Of a DNA stretch of 64,000 bases, positions 39,401 to 51,400 are shown one piece after another. The notes under the pieces are model-generated. The model saw nothing but the letters and a program-made list of their open reading frames with translations, ran no database searches and had not been told where the DNA came from. Origin of the DNA: Primula veris (taxonomy: Eukaryota > Streptophyta > Magnoliopsida > Ericales > Primulaceae); contig OY821740.1 in assembly GCA_963682055.1 (NCBI GenBank), forward strand, positions 10,998,814 through 11,062,813, in the 5' to 3' direction. Position 1 is the stretch's first letter; every line of letters starts with the position of its first letter. The position numbers and the translations under genes are program-made.

Positions 39401-42400
39401 ATAACTTATTCCATGTAATTTACCTAGGAACTGGATCCTCCATGATGTCTCGTGTCACAATCTCGAGAATGTCTAGTAAAACAATGACAACCTGATCCTT
39501 ATCTTCTTTACGATTGTCTTCCTGCATAATTAAACGATTGGCAAAAGTTGTGTAATTGGGTTAAAATTACCAGCAAAGTCAACTGTAAGCTGGTATTTAT
39601 TCAATCTTTAATATTACCAGATATTCAATAAGCTGAACAAATCGTTTATATAGATCTGGAAGCGCACTCATAGTCAATTCACTTATCAAATTATCTTCAA
39701 GTATGAACTGATCAACTCTAGAGAAAATCTCATCAACAACTCTGGAAACGAGTTCATTTTAGTACAACATATAGATACACATAAACAGAGAGAATAAGAG
39801 GGAGTAATCTCGGATTAGGATTTAACTTACACTTGTTCACGTTTCCCTAATACTAAAACTTTCATAATGTTTTTACATGAAGCGTAACACTCCTGAACAG
39901 CACAGAGCATATAACTGTCTGATTGTAATCTTTTTTTCAGCTCACGATCTTTCCCATCGCTATCTTTTGCCATATCCAATGCTATAGGAAGCTGTAGAGT
40001 ACATAAATAAAATTGACTTGAATAGCTTTACAAGAAATTGACCTGTTCAAATACTAATTGTTTCTGGAAATAATGACCTTGCTGGCAAGTAAAAATGGAG
40101 GCCACTGGATAAGGTCTAAATCACGATCTGCCCAGTACGGAACAAGTAAGAGGTTTCTCTCTCTGCAAATCATAAAAAATAGATGCTGAGAATACCAATT
40201 CATCGGAAATAAATATAGGATTTCTTTTAGGGGTAATAAGTATATAAAATGTTTGTCCATGTCGTAACTGATAACATCACCTATTATCTATCAAATCCTC
40301 CTCTCTGAAGCTAGTAATTATTTTGTTCCATAACTGAGCAAACCTTGCTGCCTCCTTCCCTTTATTAGATGGGAGCTGAACTTCAAACATATACAAAATG
40401 ATGAATACATAAAGAAAGCAATGATTATGTAAATGACCAAATGTTTAAGTGACCTGATCAAACTTGCGAGACAATACGGCTTTGATCCCCTTTTTAGGTC
40501 TATCCTTCTTTTCTAATGGGATTAACCGGGCATTAAAGGCACCAGGGAGAGAATCAAATCGCGACCTCAGCATCCCTAGTGTTCGTATCTGAATGCAAAA
40601 TGAAATATATAAATACACTTCAACTCATAGGGGACATCTCCTTCTAAATATTGAAATTTAAAAAAGACTGAAAAGGCTTCATCGAAAATAAAGGATAACA
40701 AGACAATTGAAAGCAAGCAAAATACTAACCTCTCCAAGACGGCGAAATGCACCATAGGCACCTCCAAAAATTGTGGAGAAGATGGCATACCATATCTGGG
40801 TATCCATAAAATACACCTGCAAGGGGAATCCATTAGACATAAAGAACGGATGGACTGGGAGATGCATCAATACATCATACTTGGTTGATGGCATGAAGAA
40901 AAAGTTTAATGTATTAAGCATTTTAGGTGCATTTGCTAAAAGTAAAATCTCTAAAATTTGAGATTACAGCAGTAAATAGTTAAACATAAAATAATAAGAA
41001 ATAGAATGACAATAATCAAAAGTATTCAAAATGCTACAGGAAACCTTACAAATGTTTGTTTGGTTAACCTAATGGTTGTCCAACTTAAAGAAAAAGGTAG
41101 CAAAAGATAACACTTTTTTTCGTCTATTCAACAAACTTTTAGTGGATATCTAGTATGAGAAGAACAATGCACTTACAAGGATAATCGGCGCCCAAAGTGC
41201 AATAACGACACCAATATTGTTCTTGGCTACAGTGAACAGGTTTGAATAAGAAACCATCGCATATAGGAAATATGAAGGAAAAGATGGAGTTTTGAGGTAA
41301 CATTCATTTATCGATCACCTTTTGGGAAGAACTCATGCCACTGATAAGTACCTATGTGCACTTTCATAATATCCTTGGTAGGACCCACAAGAGGCTTGAT
41401 CTATATAAAAATAAACATGATTTTAAATAAACAGTATAAGGAATCAGAAAAGTTGGCTATGAATGATAAAAGTACCTCTACAAAGTAACTGAAGGCCAGT
41501 TTTGCCGCGAGAAGAAGAACCCAAAACAGTGTATACCTAAAAAGTAACCAATTACATATCAGTATAATTGCACATATTTTACTGTAGGCTAACAATCCTA
41601 CCACAAAATTATGATAGAACCCTTACTTAATAAGAGAAAATGCATCCTCATGCATTCCCCTTCCAACATAGAGCCGAGGCTGCAAAATAACAACAAATAA
41701 ACACAGCTCTAAAACAACAGAATAGCCAGAAAAAAGTTATAGAGATGCTCCTTATACCTGAGACCACCACATAATAAGCATCACAATCTTGTAGTTTGCT
41801 CTCTCAAGAAATCGGCGAATAAAGGGAAACAAAAACAACAATCCAGAGAGAATGTTTGGAGATAAATAAAGAAAAACGGCCACAATGAACAAAGAGGGAG
41901 AGCCTTGTCCTTTACCAAACCAACCCCTAACGGTCTGTGCCAATCCCGAAGGGTTTTTCCAGCTGTATGAATAAGTTATGGGTAAAACAATTACCCAAAC
42001 TGCAGCAGAAACAACTTTTAAAATGTAACGTAGCTTCACGTGCAACGACATGGTATGTCTTGCTTTCCAACTCATGAATACTTCTAGAACAGCTACAATA
42101 ACAATGAGCGTATATTAATAACTTATTGTGAATGAAACATTGCATTTAGAAAGAGAAGAAATAGGATATTCACCTAACTTCAAATTTTCACACAGATAGT
42201 TCTATATCTTTGATGTATAAAATAAAGGATAAAATTGCAAATAATCCCAATGTATAATGGAGCTTCGGCAAATAACACCTATGTACTTTCGTTACTAGAA
42301 ATTAGACCCCAGTATCCCCACATACTTCCTAACTTTTGCAACAACTCTTGAAAATGCAAAACTTAGCCTTGATGTTTCATTTTGGTTTTTCTTTGGTGAA

Positions 42401-45400
42401 ATAATAACCCTCACAGTGGAGGTAACAAGACTTGGTAGTTGGTACTAAGGCCCCCTAACCATTGGGAAGCAATTTTTCGAATAATTGTTGCTTTAAGATG
42501 TACTTTGTTAATACCAATGCATGAAAAATAGCAGCAAGAGAGAGGAGGGGGAGGGGGGAACTATTGCGTGCAATTTCAAGCAAAATATATATATAAAAGC
42601 AGGAGGTGATAAGATTTTTTTTTGTTTGTGAAATAATAACCCTCACAGTGGAGTTGACAAGACTTGGTACTTAGGCCCCCTAACCACTGGGAAACAATTT
42701 GTTCGAATAATTGTTGCTTTAAGATGTACTTTGTTCATACAAATGCATGAAAGATAGCAGCTAAAGGGGAAAAAACTATTGCACGCAATTTCAAGCTAAA
42801 AAAACATATAATACCGGGAAAAAATGCACTTACAAAAAAAATTGTCAACCTGAACTTGCCAACTCACGGAGAATAAATCTCATGAGTTTCACAGAATAAG
42901 AAAAATAATTATCTAGAACAGACGACCAAGCTCAAAGCTATGGTTGGAAATGGGGGTGATTGCAAAATTAATATAGTATATAGGGGTTACAAATATAGAA
43001 AGTGCATGTGAGTTATTTTGAAAAATACCTATAATACTTTGGCATTTTTGCAGTTTACCCTTAAAATAAAATGCAAAGGAGGACTTTAGTCTTAATAAAC
43101 ACAATATACCTTGGATAAGTTTTAATAGTGCAGCGGTAATAAACACGCTCAACACTTTCTTGAACACATCACCCTCAAATATGGAACCTAGATCCCCGGA
43201 TCCGTTCCATGCGGTGATTATCATTGCCTGAATTGGGTGATACACACCAACGCAAAAACTATCAGAAAGGTTTGTAGATTGCAAACTACAAGCAACCCCA
43301 TGAAAGAGAAAGAAAGAAAAGGAAGAAGTACCTGTAAGGACAATATAAAAAAGCTCCACATCCTGTCAAAACTCCTAAAAATATGCCAATATGTGCGTAT
43401 CTCGACGAAATTTATTTTGCGAGTCCACCTATCTCCCGTAGCAGGTTTTACATCCTGAATATCAATTTTGACTTTTATAAGCAATAGATGATTTGCAATA
43501 GTCATTATCTAGTTATACGATGGGTCTAATTACGATTTAAAAATATAAACAGTTAATAAAAAGTGAAGTTTTTATCAGTTTACTATAAAGGTTGAATAAA
43601 TTAGAAATTGGTCAAATGCGACTATACAAAAGTCTTGATCAAGAGTATTTCATGACCTCAGACTCAACACGTATGAGTAATGCATTAATTTGACTTCATT
43701 CTTTTAGCATTTATACTGTAGAAACTTTATTTTTTTATTGATCATATTAAAATTTCATCAGTACAATATATAGCCAAGACCAGGCGTAATTACAGGAGAT
43801 CTTTACAATTGCAATAAATAAGATTGATTACATAATCAAAAACTTATCCTAATCTTTATCTAATTCAAAACTCAAATATGGTCAGAGTTTATTGCTGGGC
43901 TTTTAATGCTAGGCTGATTTTGTGCAATTACTTTAACATCCCCCCGCAAACTGGACGGACCTTGACGGACAAGTTTGAGAGCAAGAAGAGAATGCCGGTG
44001 CTTCTGAAGAGGCTTGGTAAGAAGGTCGGCCGGCTGGTCAACAGATGGAATATAACAAACGCGGTGACTACCGGAAACTACTTTCTCACGCACGAAATGG
44101 TAATCTAGTTCAATATGTTTTATCCGCGCATGAAAGACTGGGTTGGAGGCCATGTATGTTGCACTTAAGTTATCACAGTGTAAAAGAACCGGGAACTGCA
44201 CCTGTGCTCCAAGTTCATATAATAATAGAGCTAACCAAGTAGTTTCAGCACTAGCATGAGAGAGAGCTCGGTATTCAGACTCGGCACTGGAACGGGCGAT
44301 TGTGGGCTGCTTTTTAGAACACCAAGAGACGAGATTGGTGCCGTGATAGCAAAGGTAAGCAGACGTTAACCGGCGGCTTTCAGGACAGCCTGCCCAATCA
44401 GCATCGGAGTAGGCGCTGAGATGAGTTGGTTGGCGTTGGGGACGAAAAAACAGTCCATGACCAAGTGTACCCTTTATGTACCTCAGGATACGCTTTGCAG
44501 CAACTAAATGTGAGGTACGAGGCTGACTCATAAATTGAGATATTGAGTTGACTGCATAGGCAATGTCGGGGCGAGTTATCGTCAAGTATTGGAGAGAACC
44601 AACAATTTCTCGGAAAGCAGTGGGATTCGCAAGTATGTCGCCATCAGTCAAGCAAGAATTTCTTTGGCCGACATAGGTGTAGTGACAGGCTTACAGAGGA
44701 GCATGTCATACTTGACTAGAAGGTCATTAGCATACTTGAGCTGGCTGATGTGGAGGCCATCGTTTTGTGAAGAAACTTGTAAGCTTAGAAAATAATGTAG
44801 AGGACCAAGATCTTTTATATCAAAACCACGACTAAGTGCATCAATGAACCCTTCCAAAAGCTTATTATCACTGCCTGTAACTACGATATCATCAACATAT
44901 AAAAGAAAGTAAATAATTTGAATGCCACGACGAAAAATAAAGAGAGATGGGTCGGCCAAACTCTGAATAAAACCAGCGGAGATAAGGAATGATGTGATTC
45001 GGTGAAACCAAGCTCACGAGGCCTGCTTAAGGCCATACAATGCTTTGTGAAGCTTGCAAACATGATTGGGTCGTGAAGAATCGACAAACCCAGGTGGTTG
45101 AGTCATATAAACGTCCTCTTGAAGAAACCCGTGAAGGAACGCATTCTTGACGTCTAACTGGCGTAGAGACCATCCTTCAGAGACAGCAATACTAAGAACA
45201 GTACGAATTGTGGCGGGCTTAATAACCGGGCTGAACGTTTCTTCATAATCAATACCTTGTTGTTGATGGAATCCTTTGGCGACAAGTCGTGCTTTGTGTT
45301 GATCGATTGTGCCGTCTGAATTACGCTTGATGCGGAAAACCCATTTGCAACCAACTGTGTTTTGAGACGGTGAGGGGGGCACAAGAGTCCAAGTCTGATT

Positions 45401-48400
45401 CTTCAGGAAAGCATTAATTTCATCTGCCATAGCACTACGCCAAGCTGCTTGTTTGGAAGCGTCAGTATAACATGTAGGTTCTGAATTTTCAATGACAGTA
45501 ATAAGAGCTCGAGGTAAAGGATGGCGATTCTGTTGGTTTAGTGTACCGTCTTTGGATCGGGTGGTCATTGGATGTCGGGAGGGTTGTCGAGGCAGTGGAT
45601 TGGTGGCCGAAGTCGTAGCAGCTGTTAATGAGTCCGAGAGGAACGGTTGCAAAGATTGAACATCATTGGTTTCCATCACCACTAATGGGGGTGTTTCATC
45701 TGTCGTGGTTCTTACAAGTCGAGCACGGCGATGATATGTCTTTAGAGGTTTATTGATGGACGATGGCTCTTGAATTGATGCGGATGTAGTAACATGAAGC
45801 GGCGGCGTTTCATGGGGTTGAGTTGATGTGTCTGTTTGGTTAATATTAGAAGTTGAGGCTTCTGTTTCTGGAATAGATTGTATAGGCAGGTCAATGGGCT
45901 CAAGGTGTGATGTAATTATTGGCTCACAATGTGATGCTGGAGTTGGTGAAACAGGAATAGGGCTTGGGCATGGTAAGAGAGCAAATTCCAACGGGGTAGT
46001 ATGTTGTACCTGCAAATTTTTGTAGGGAAAATAACTTTCATTAAAAATAACATGTCTTGAGACATATAGACGACCGGTAGTGGGATCGAGACATCGATAA
46101 CCTTTTATGTTGGGGACTATATCCTAAAAAGACACATTCTATACTACGACTTGATAATTTATCGGAGACATAAGGACCAAGATAAGGAAAACAAGAACAA
46201 CCAAAGACTCGAAGGGACGAGTAGGAAGGAGAAGTATCATAAAGGCGATGGTGAGGAGTGTCCCAATTTAAAACAGATGTAGGGAGGCGATTAATAAGAT
46301 AAACAGATGTGAGGACAGCTTCGACCCAAAGTTTGTGTGGAGCACTAGCAGTGAGTATAAGGTTTCGAGCCATGGTGGCAATGTGACGATGCTTTCTTTC
46401 GGCAAGTCCATTTTGTTCAGGGGGGTGTGGACATGAAAGTCGTTGTTGAATGCCCAAAGAGTTACAGTATTCAGTGAATGAATTATTAACATATTCCGTG
46501 CCATTATCACTTTGGAGAAATTTAATGACGACACCAAAGTGATTTTGAATTTTAGCAACAAAAGTTTGAAAATGGGTAAGTACTTCATTTTTCCGGCGCA
46601 TTGGATAAACCCATGAATATCGTGAAAATTCATCAGTAAAAAGAACGTAATATTTAAAACCGCAAGTAGAGGGGGTGGATGAAGACCATACATCACTATG
46701 AATAATATGAAAAGGAGAATGAGCAGACAATTTATTAGAATGGAAAGGTAATTTATGAGACTTGCTAAGAGCACATTCATGACAAAAATTACGAAAAGAA
46801 ATCTTAGATCCAATAGAAGAACCTAAACGAAACAAGACATCATATGAAGGATGGCCAAGTCTCTTGTGCCAGATGGAAGAGTGAATGGTGGCAAGAGCTT
46901 GTGGAGTGGAAGGAACGTTCGACAGTTGAAGAGGATATAGCCCGTCTTTACAAGGGCCCTGAAACAATAAACGACCGGAATGTAAGCAAAAAATCTGATA
47001 ATAATCACGTGCGAAAAGAAATACAACTTGATTGTCTTTAGTAAAGCGAGCAACAGATAACAAATTTTTACGAATGGAAGAGATTCGAAAAACATTTTGT
47101 AAAGAAAAATTGGATGATCCTACAGAAATGGGCAAGTTACCAGTATGGGAAATGGGCATTGAGTCCCCATTACCCATAAAAACATTATGTGGACCAGCAT
47201 ATTGTTGCGGATTATTGACATGCATGGAGGTCATGTGATGCGTAGCTCAGGTGTCCGGATACCAATTAGGATCTGCCGCGAAGTGAGCTCCAGCGAAAGG
47301 TGCAACAGTGTTTGGGCCTGGATATCGATGAGGGCACTGGTTGTTTCTATGCTGATTTGTGTGGCAATTGGAGCACCAAATTGGAGCCGGTCCAAGTAGA
47401 CCATTGGAGGGCTGAGATCGAGGGGCCAAATTGGGAAATGTGTAATGTCCAAATGCATTAGATGGTGGCAATTGTGCAGGAAATTGTGGCGATGGAAATC
47501 CATTGTAGTGTTGTTGATAGTTGCGTGCATTGTTGTACTTTTTCGGGCGACCAAAATTCCGGCTGTTTGAACTAAAATTCCGACAAGATTGGGGACGATT
47601 ATCACGACGGGTATTGCTATTATGAAAGAGAGCAGTGGCTGATCCGTGCTCATGAGTGCGAGGTTGCTGGGAATCAAAAGACAAAATGCGAGATCTAAGT
47701 TCGGTGAAGTCAGGGAGAGAAGAGTGTTGGGAAAGAGCGGTACGGAGCATAAGATAATCAAATCCAAGGCCATGGAGTGTTGCAAGAACCAAATCCTCGT
47801 CAGATACCGGCTTTTTGATAGCTGCCAATTGATCAGCAATTGACTTCGCATGACGAAGATACTCGTCAATTGATTTAGAACCTTTGTTAAGCTCAAGAAG
47901 TTGTAGCTTAAGACTAGAAGCACTAGCTGCTGAACGTTGCGAGTAGTGGCGAGCAAGGCAATCCCAGATTCCTTTAGAAGTGTCGAATCCAATGGTAAGT
48001 TGTGATACACTCTCAGTTAGAGAAGTGGTGATAAGACTAACGATTTGTTGATCCACGGTGAACCATTCTTCATATTTGGTGTTGGAGATAGTTGTAGCTG
48101 CTGCAGTTGCCGTAGCAGGTGTGTCAATAGTCTGAGATGGTTCCGGTATGGAACCATCTATATAACCCCAGAGTTTAGCACCATGTAGGTACGGTTTGAT
48201 TTGTCAAAGCCAAGTGAGATAATTTGTCTCAGTAAGTTTGGTGAATTGGGCAGTGTTTTGGGTGGGAGCCGAAAATGAAGAGGCCATGGGAGAAGGAAAA
48301 AAAAAAACAGAAGGAGAAGGAAAAGAAGGTAACAGCAAGGGGAGGAAAAGAAAAGAAAAAAAAAGGTAACTGAGAAGAACTATGACCTAGGCTGATACCA

Positions 48401-51400
48401 TGTAGAAACTGTATTTTTTTATTGATCATATTAAAATTTCATCAGTACAATATATAGCCAAGACCAGGCGTAATTACAGGAGATCTTTACAATTGCAATA
48501 AATAAGATTGATTACATAATCAAAAACTTATCCTAATCTTTAGCTAATTCAAAACTCAAATATGGTCAGAGTTTATTGCTGGGCTTTTAATGCTAGGCTG
48601 ATTTTATGCAATTACTTTAACATAATACTTTCGATATGTTATTTAAACCATAGAATTTATTAAATATATATATATATATATATATATATAATAAATAATT
48701 AACCTATCCTAGCCATATTGTACCTAAAAGACAAAGTCATGGGGAAGAGGAAGATCTCAAACCCTAGCAGGACTGACCATTAAACTTGCTCCAGAAATTC
48801 CAGATAAATTACCAAGAAAAGTGATTATTTTGTGAACTTGAACCATAAAGTATAAACATTATAAAATAGTTGTTTGTACGTGTTTCTGTATGTGCTTTAA
48901 CAAGAATCTGTATCGAATAAAACAATAAGAAGAAGAGCTCATTCAGGTTGAAAGCCACTAAATGAGCTCGACGTCGTATAGAAGCCTAAAAGACCATTTT
49001 TATCGTACTACTAAGTCCAACTTTCTATAAGGTATACTATACCTATCATCTTAGGTTCCTCTCTGATTTCATATTTACGCTAATAAGGGTTTCCTAGTTC
49101 TCAATCTGCTATAAATTCGAAGGCTTTAAATCAAAAAAGATGATTGAGGGGTCAATTGGGATAATTCTTATGCAAAAACCATAACCGGCAAATCGAAGGA
49201 GAGGTATTTGAAATTTAAATTACAACAAATTCGATTTGGGGAAATAATGGTACATAATATACCTTTACTACTCAGATAATCGCGGGTAAGAATTCTAAAC
49301 TGGCAATTTTATTTTCAGCAATTGAGTTGCAGAGATCAGAAATTACATAACTTCCATTGCAAAATTTCCAGAAGGGAAGACACAAAATTGATGAAGTTAG
49401 CAAACATTTACTTAAAAAATTGAGTCCTAGATGTTACACCTATTATTGGCTTAATAAATATAAGATGTTGTAAATAGTCCATCCAATCCCATCAAAAGGC
49501 CTCGAGATAGGATGGAGAGGAACTCGTATATAAGGATGAGGTAGGATCAATGACACATCGATGTGGGATGATTTATAACTCTAACACTCCCCCTCGCTCG
49601 TGGCCCGGGATATGACAGGGCAGACGAGCGGATATTGAATGGGTGGAGGTGGAGTCCAACATCGATGTCCCGCTCTGATACCATGTTAGAATCCATATTA
49701 CTTTACTATTAAAAGGCCTCGTAATGGTAAGGATGGATATATCTTTATAAACCAAGGCTCGATTATTATCTAGACGATGTGGGATAATTACTCTAACACT
49801 CCCCCTCGCTCGTAACCCGACATTTCAAGGGTTCTACGAGCGGACATATTAACTTGATTATTATCTAAACGATGTGGGATAATTACTCTAACACTCCCCC
49901 TCGCTCGTAGCCCGACATTTCAAGGGTCCTACGAGCGGATATATTAACTCGATTATTATCTAGACAATGTGGGATAATTACTCTAACACTCCCCCTCGCT
50001 CGTAGCCCGACATTTCAAGGGTCCTACGAGCGGACATATTAACTCGATTATTATCTAGACGATGTGGGATAATTACTCTAACACTCTCCCTCGCTTGTGG
50101 CCCGACATTTCAAGGGTCCTACGGCCGGACATATTAAATGGGTGGAGGTGAGCCCAACACCGCTAGACCCGCTCTGATACCATGTAAATAGTCCATCCAA
50201 TCCCATCAAAAGGCCTCGAGATAGGATGGAGAGGAACTCGTATATAAGGATGAGGTAGGATCAATGACACATCGATGTGGGATGATTTATAACTCTAACA
50301 GATACATTTCGATTAAACTGAATAATCAGGAGGACTTTGTTTACAGTTTGGAGCAGAACATCTTGTGTAATCAAAGGAGCTATATTTCATTTGTCAAATG
50401 GCCAATTGATTTTCGATTAACAAAAGAATCACCTACAGGCTACAGCCCTTGTTTGGTTAAGTTACCACTTATTTTATTGTTTACAATCTTATCTCAGAGT
50501 TATTACACAAAGTTCAGGAAAAAAACTAGCTGTTGATACGGCCACATTGAGCCATGCCAGGCCGTCATATGCAAGAGTTTGCATTGAATTAGATTAAAGT
50601 AAGGCCAAGGAAACTCATGTTTGGATTGGTCATCAATGGATACAGGTTTTTGGCAAATCTATCTTTCATAAAAATTACCGCAAATATAACAAATATTATC
50701 TTCAGAAATATGATATACATGATGGTATAAAGATTCTTATTAAGAATGATTTCATTGATTCTAAAAGGTCTACATGCAAAAACGAGGTCAGACCTGACTA
50801 TGAGAGACAGGTGAATCTAGGTATAGCACTCAAACCTAGACTTAGCACTCAAATGTGCAGAAAAACATGTCTAACAGAGGTAACGTTTTGAATAGAGTGG
50901 ATAAATGCATTACTGATAAGGTCACACGTACAGAGTTTGGTACATATCTGATGGAATAAGTTGATAATTTGGCTGCAAAAAATAAATATAGATAAATACC
51001 TCATTCTTGTTGACGCGCATTTGTTCAATCGGCACGCGAAAGAAATCAGCATCGGCACGCATCGGCCAACCCAGCCGAAAACAATCAACTGACCTGCGGT
51101 TTAAACTAATATTAAGTATAGACAAAAAATCATACTAACTAAGGTGCAATATGGAGGAGAAAACAAGAATAAGACCAGAAGAATTCGTTTAAATCATCAT
51201 AGTTTCTCCATTGAGAATGCTTCAACTTTCCTCCTTTGCACCTATTAGCTTCCTAGCAAACACAGAGAAATTAGTACATAATCTATAAAGAAAGAAAAAT
51301 GTTAGGGAGAAAAAGGATGGGTAAAAAACCTTTTCTATGACATTATAAATTGGAGATACCACTTTCTTTAAGAAAGCCTCGTCATCTCCACCATAAGCTG

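Larger units (their letters stand above)
43717..48622 (-). mobile_element. full-length Ty1-copia LTR retrotransposon in intron 12 of callose synthase
   Basis: 4,906 bp with two 222-bp LTRs, a primer-binding site next to the 5' LTR and a purine tract next to the 3' LTR. It lies on the minus strand, the same sense as the host gene. Coding order gag, protease, integrase, reverse transcriptase, RNase H marks it as copia. The short LTRs and compact size suggest an Ale/Retrofit-type lineage (inference). The 5-bp flanks (TATAC on the left, TAATA on the right) are not an exact target duplication. Confidence 0.93.
49469..50300 (-). mobile_element. TRIM (miniature LTR retrotransposon) with an internal tandem array
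   Basis: 832 bp, non-coding, in intron 12 of callose synthase and in its sense orientation. The outer LTRs are 118 bp each and identical. The primer-binding site TGGTATCAGAGC (minus strand, 50171-50182) touches the right-hand LTR, and a purine tract (complement of CTCCCCCTCGC) touches the left-hand LTR. Inside are a second, different 115-bp LTR with its own primer-binding site, and a 95-bp tandem array. Flanks are GATGT on the left and GATAC on the right, not an exact duplication. Confidence 0.88.

Noticed and set aside
47231..48010. 259-codon minus-strand frame overlapping gag
   Set aside because: Shadow of the gag frame; the zinc knuckle and gag similarity are in the other frame.
43712..48627. 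Exact 5-bp target duplication for the copia element
   Set aside because: Flanks are TATAC and TAATA; not identical, so not claimed.
49464..50305. Exact 5-bp target duplication for the TRIM
   Set aside because: Flanks are GATGT and GATAC; only GAT is shared, which is odd given identical LTRs but not proof of a duplication.
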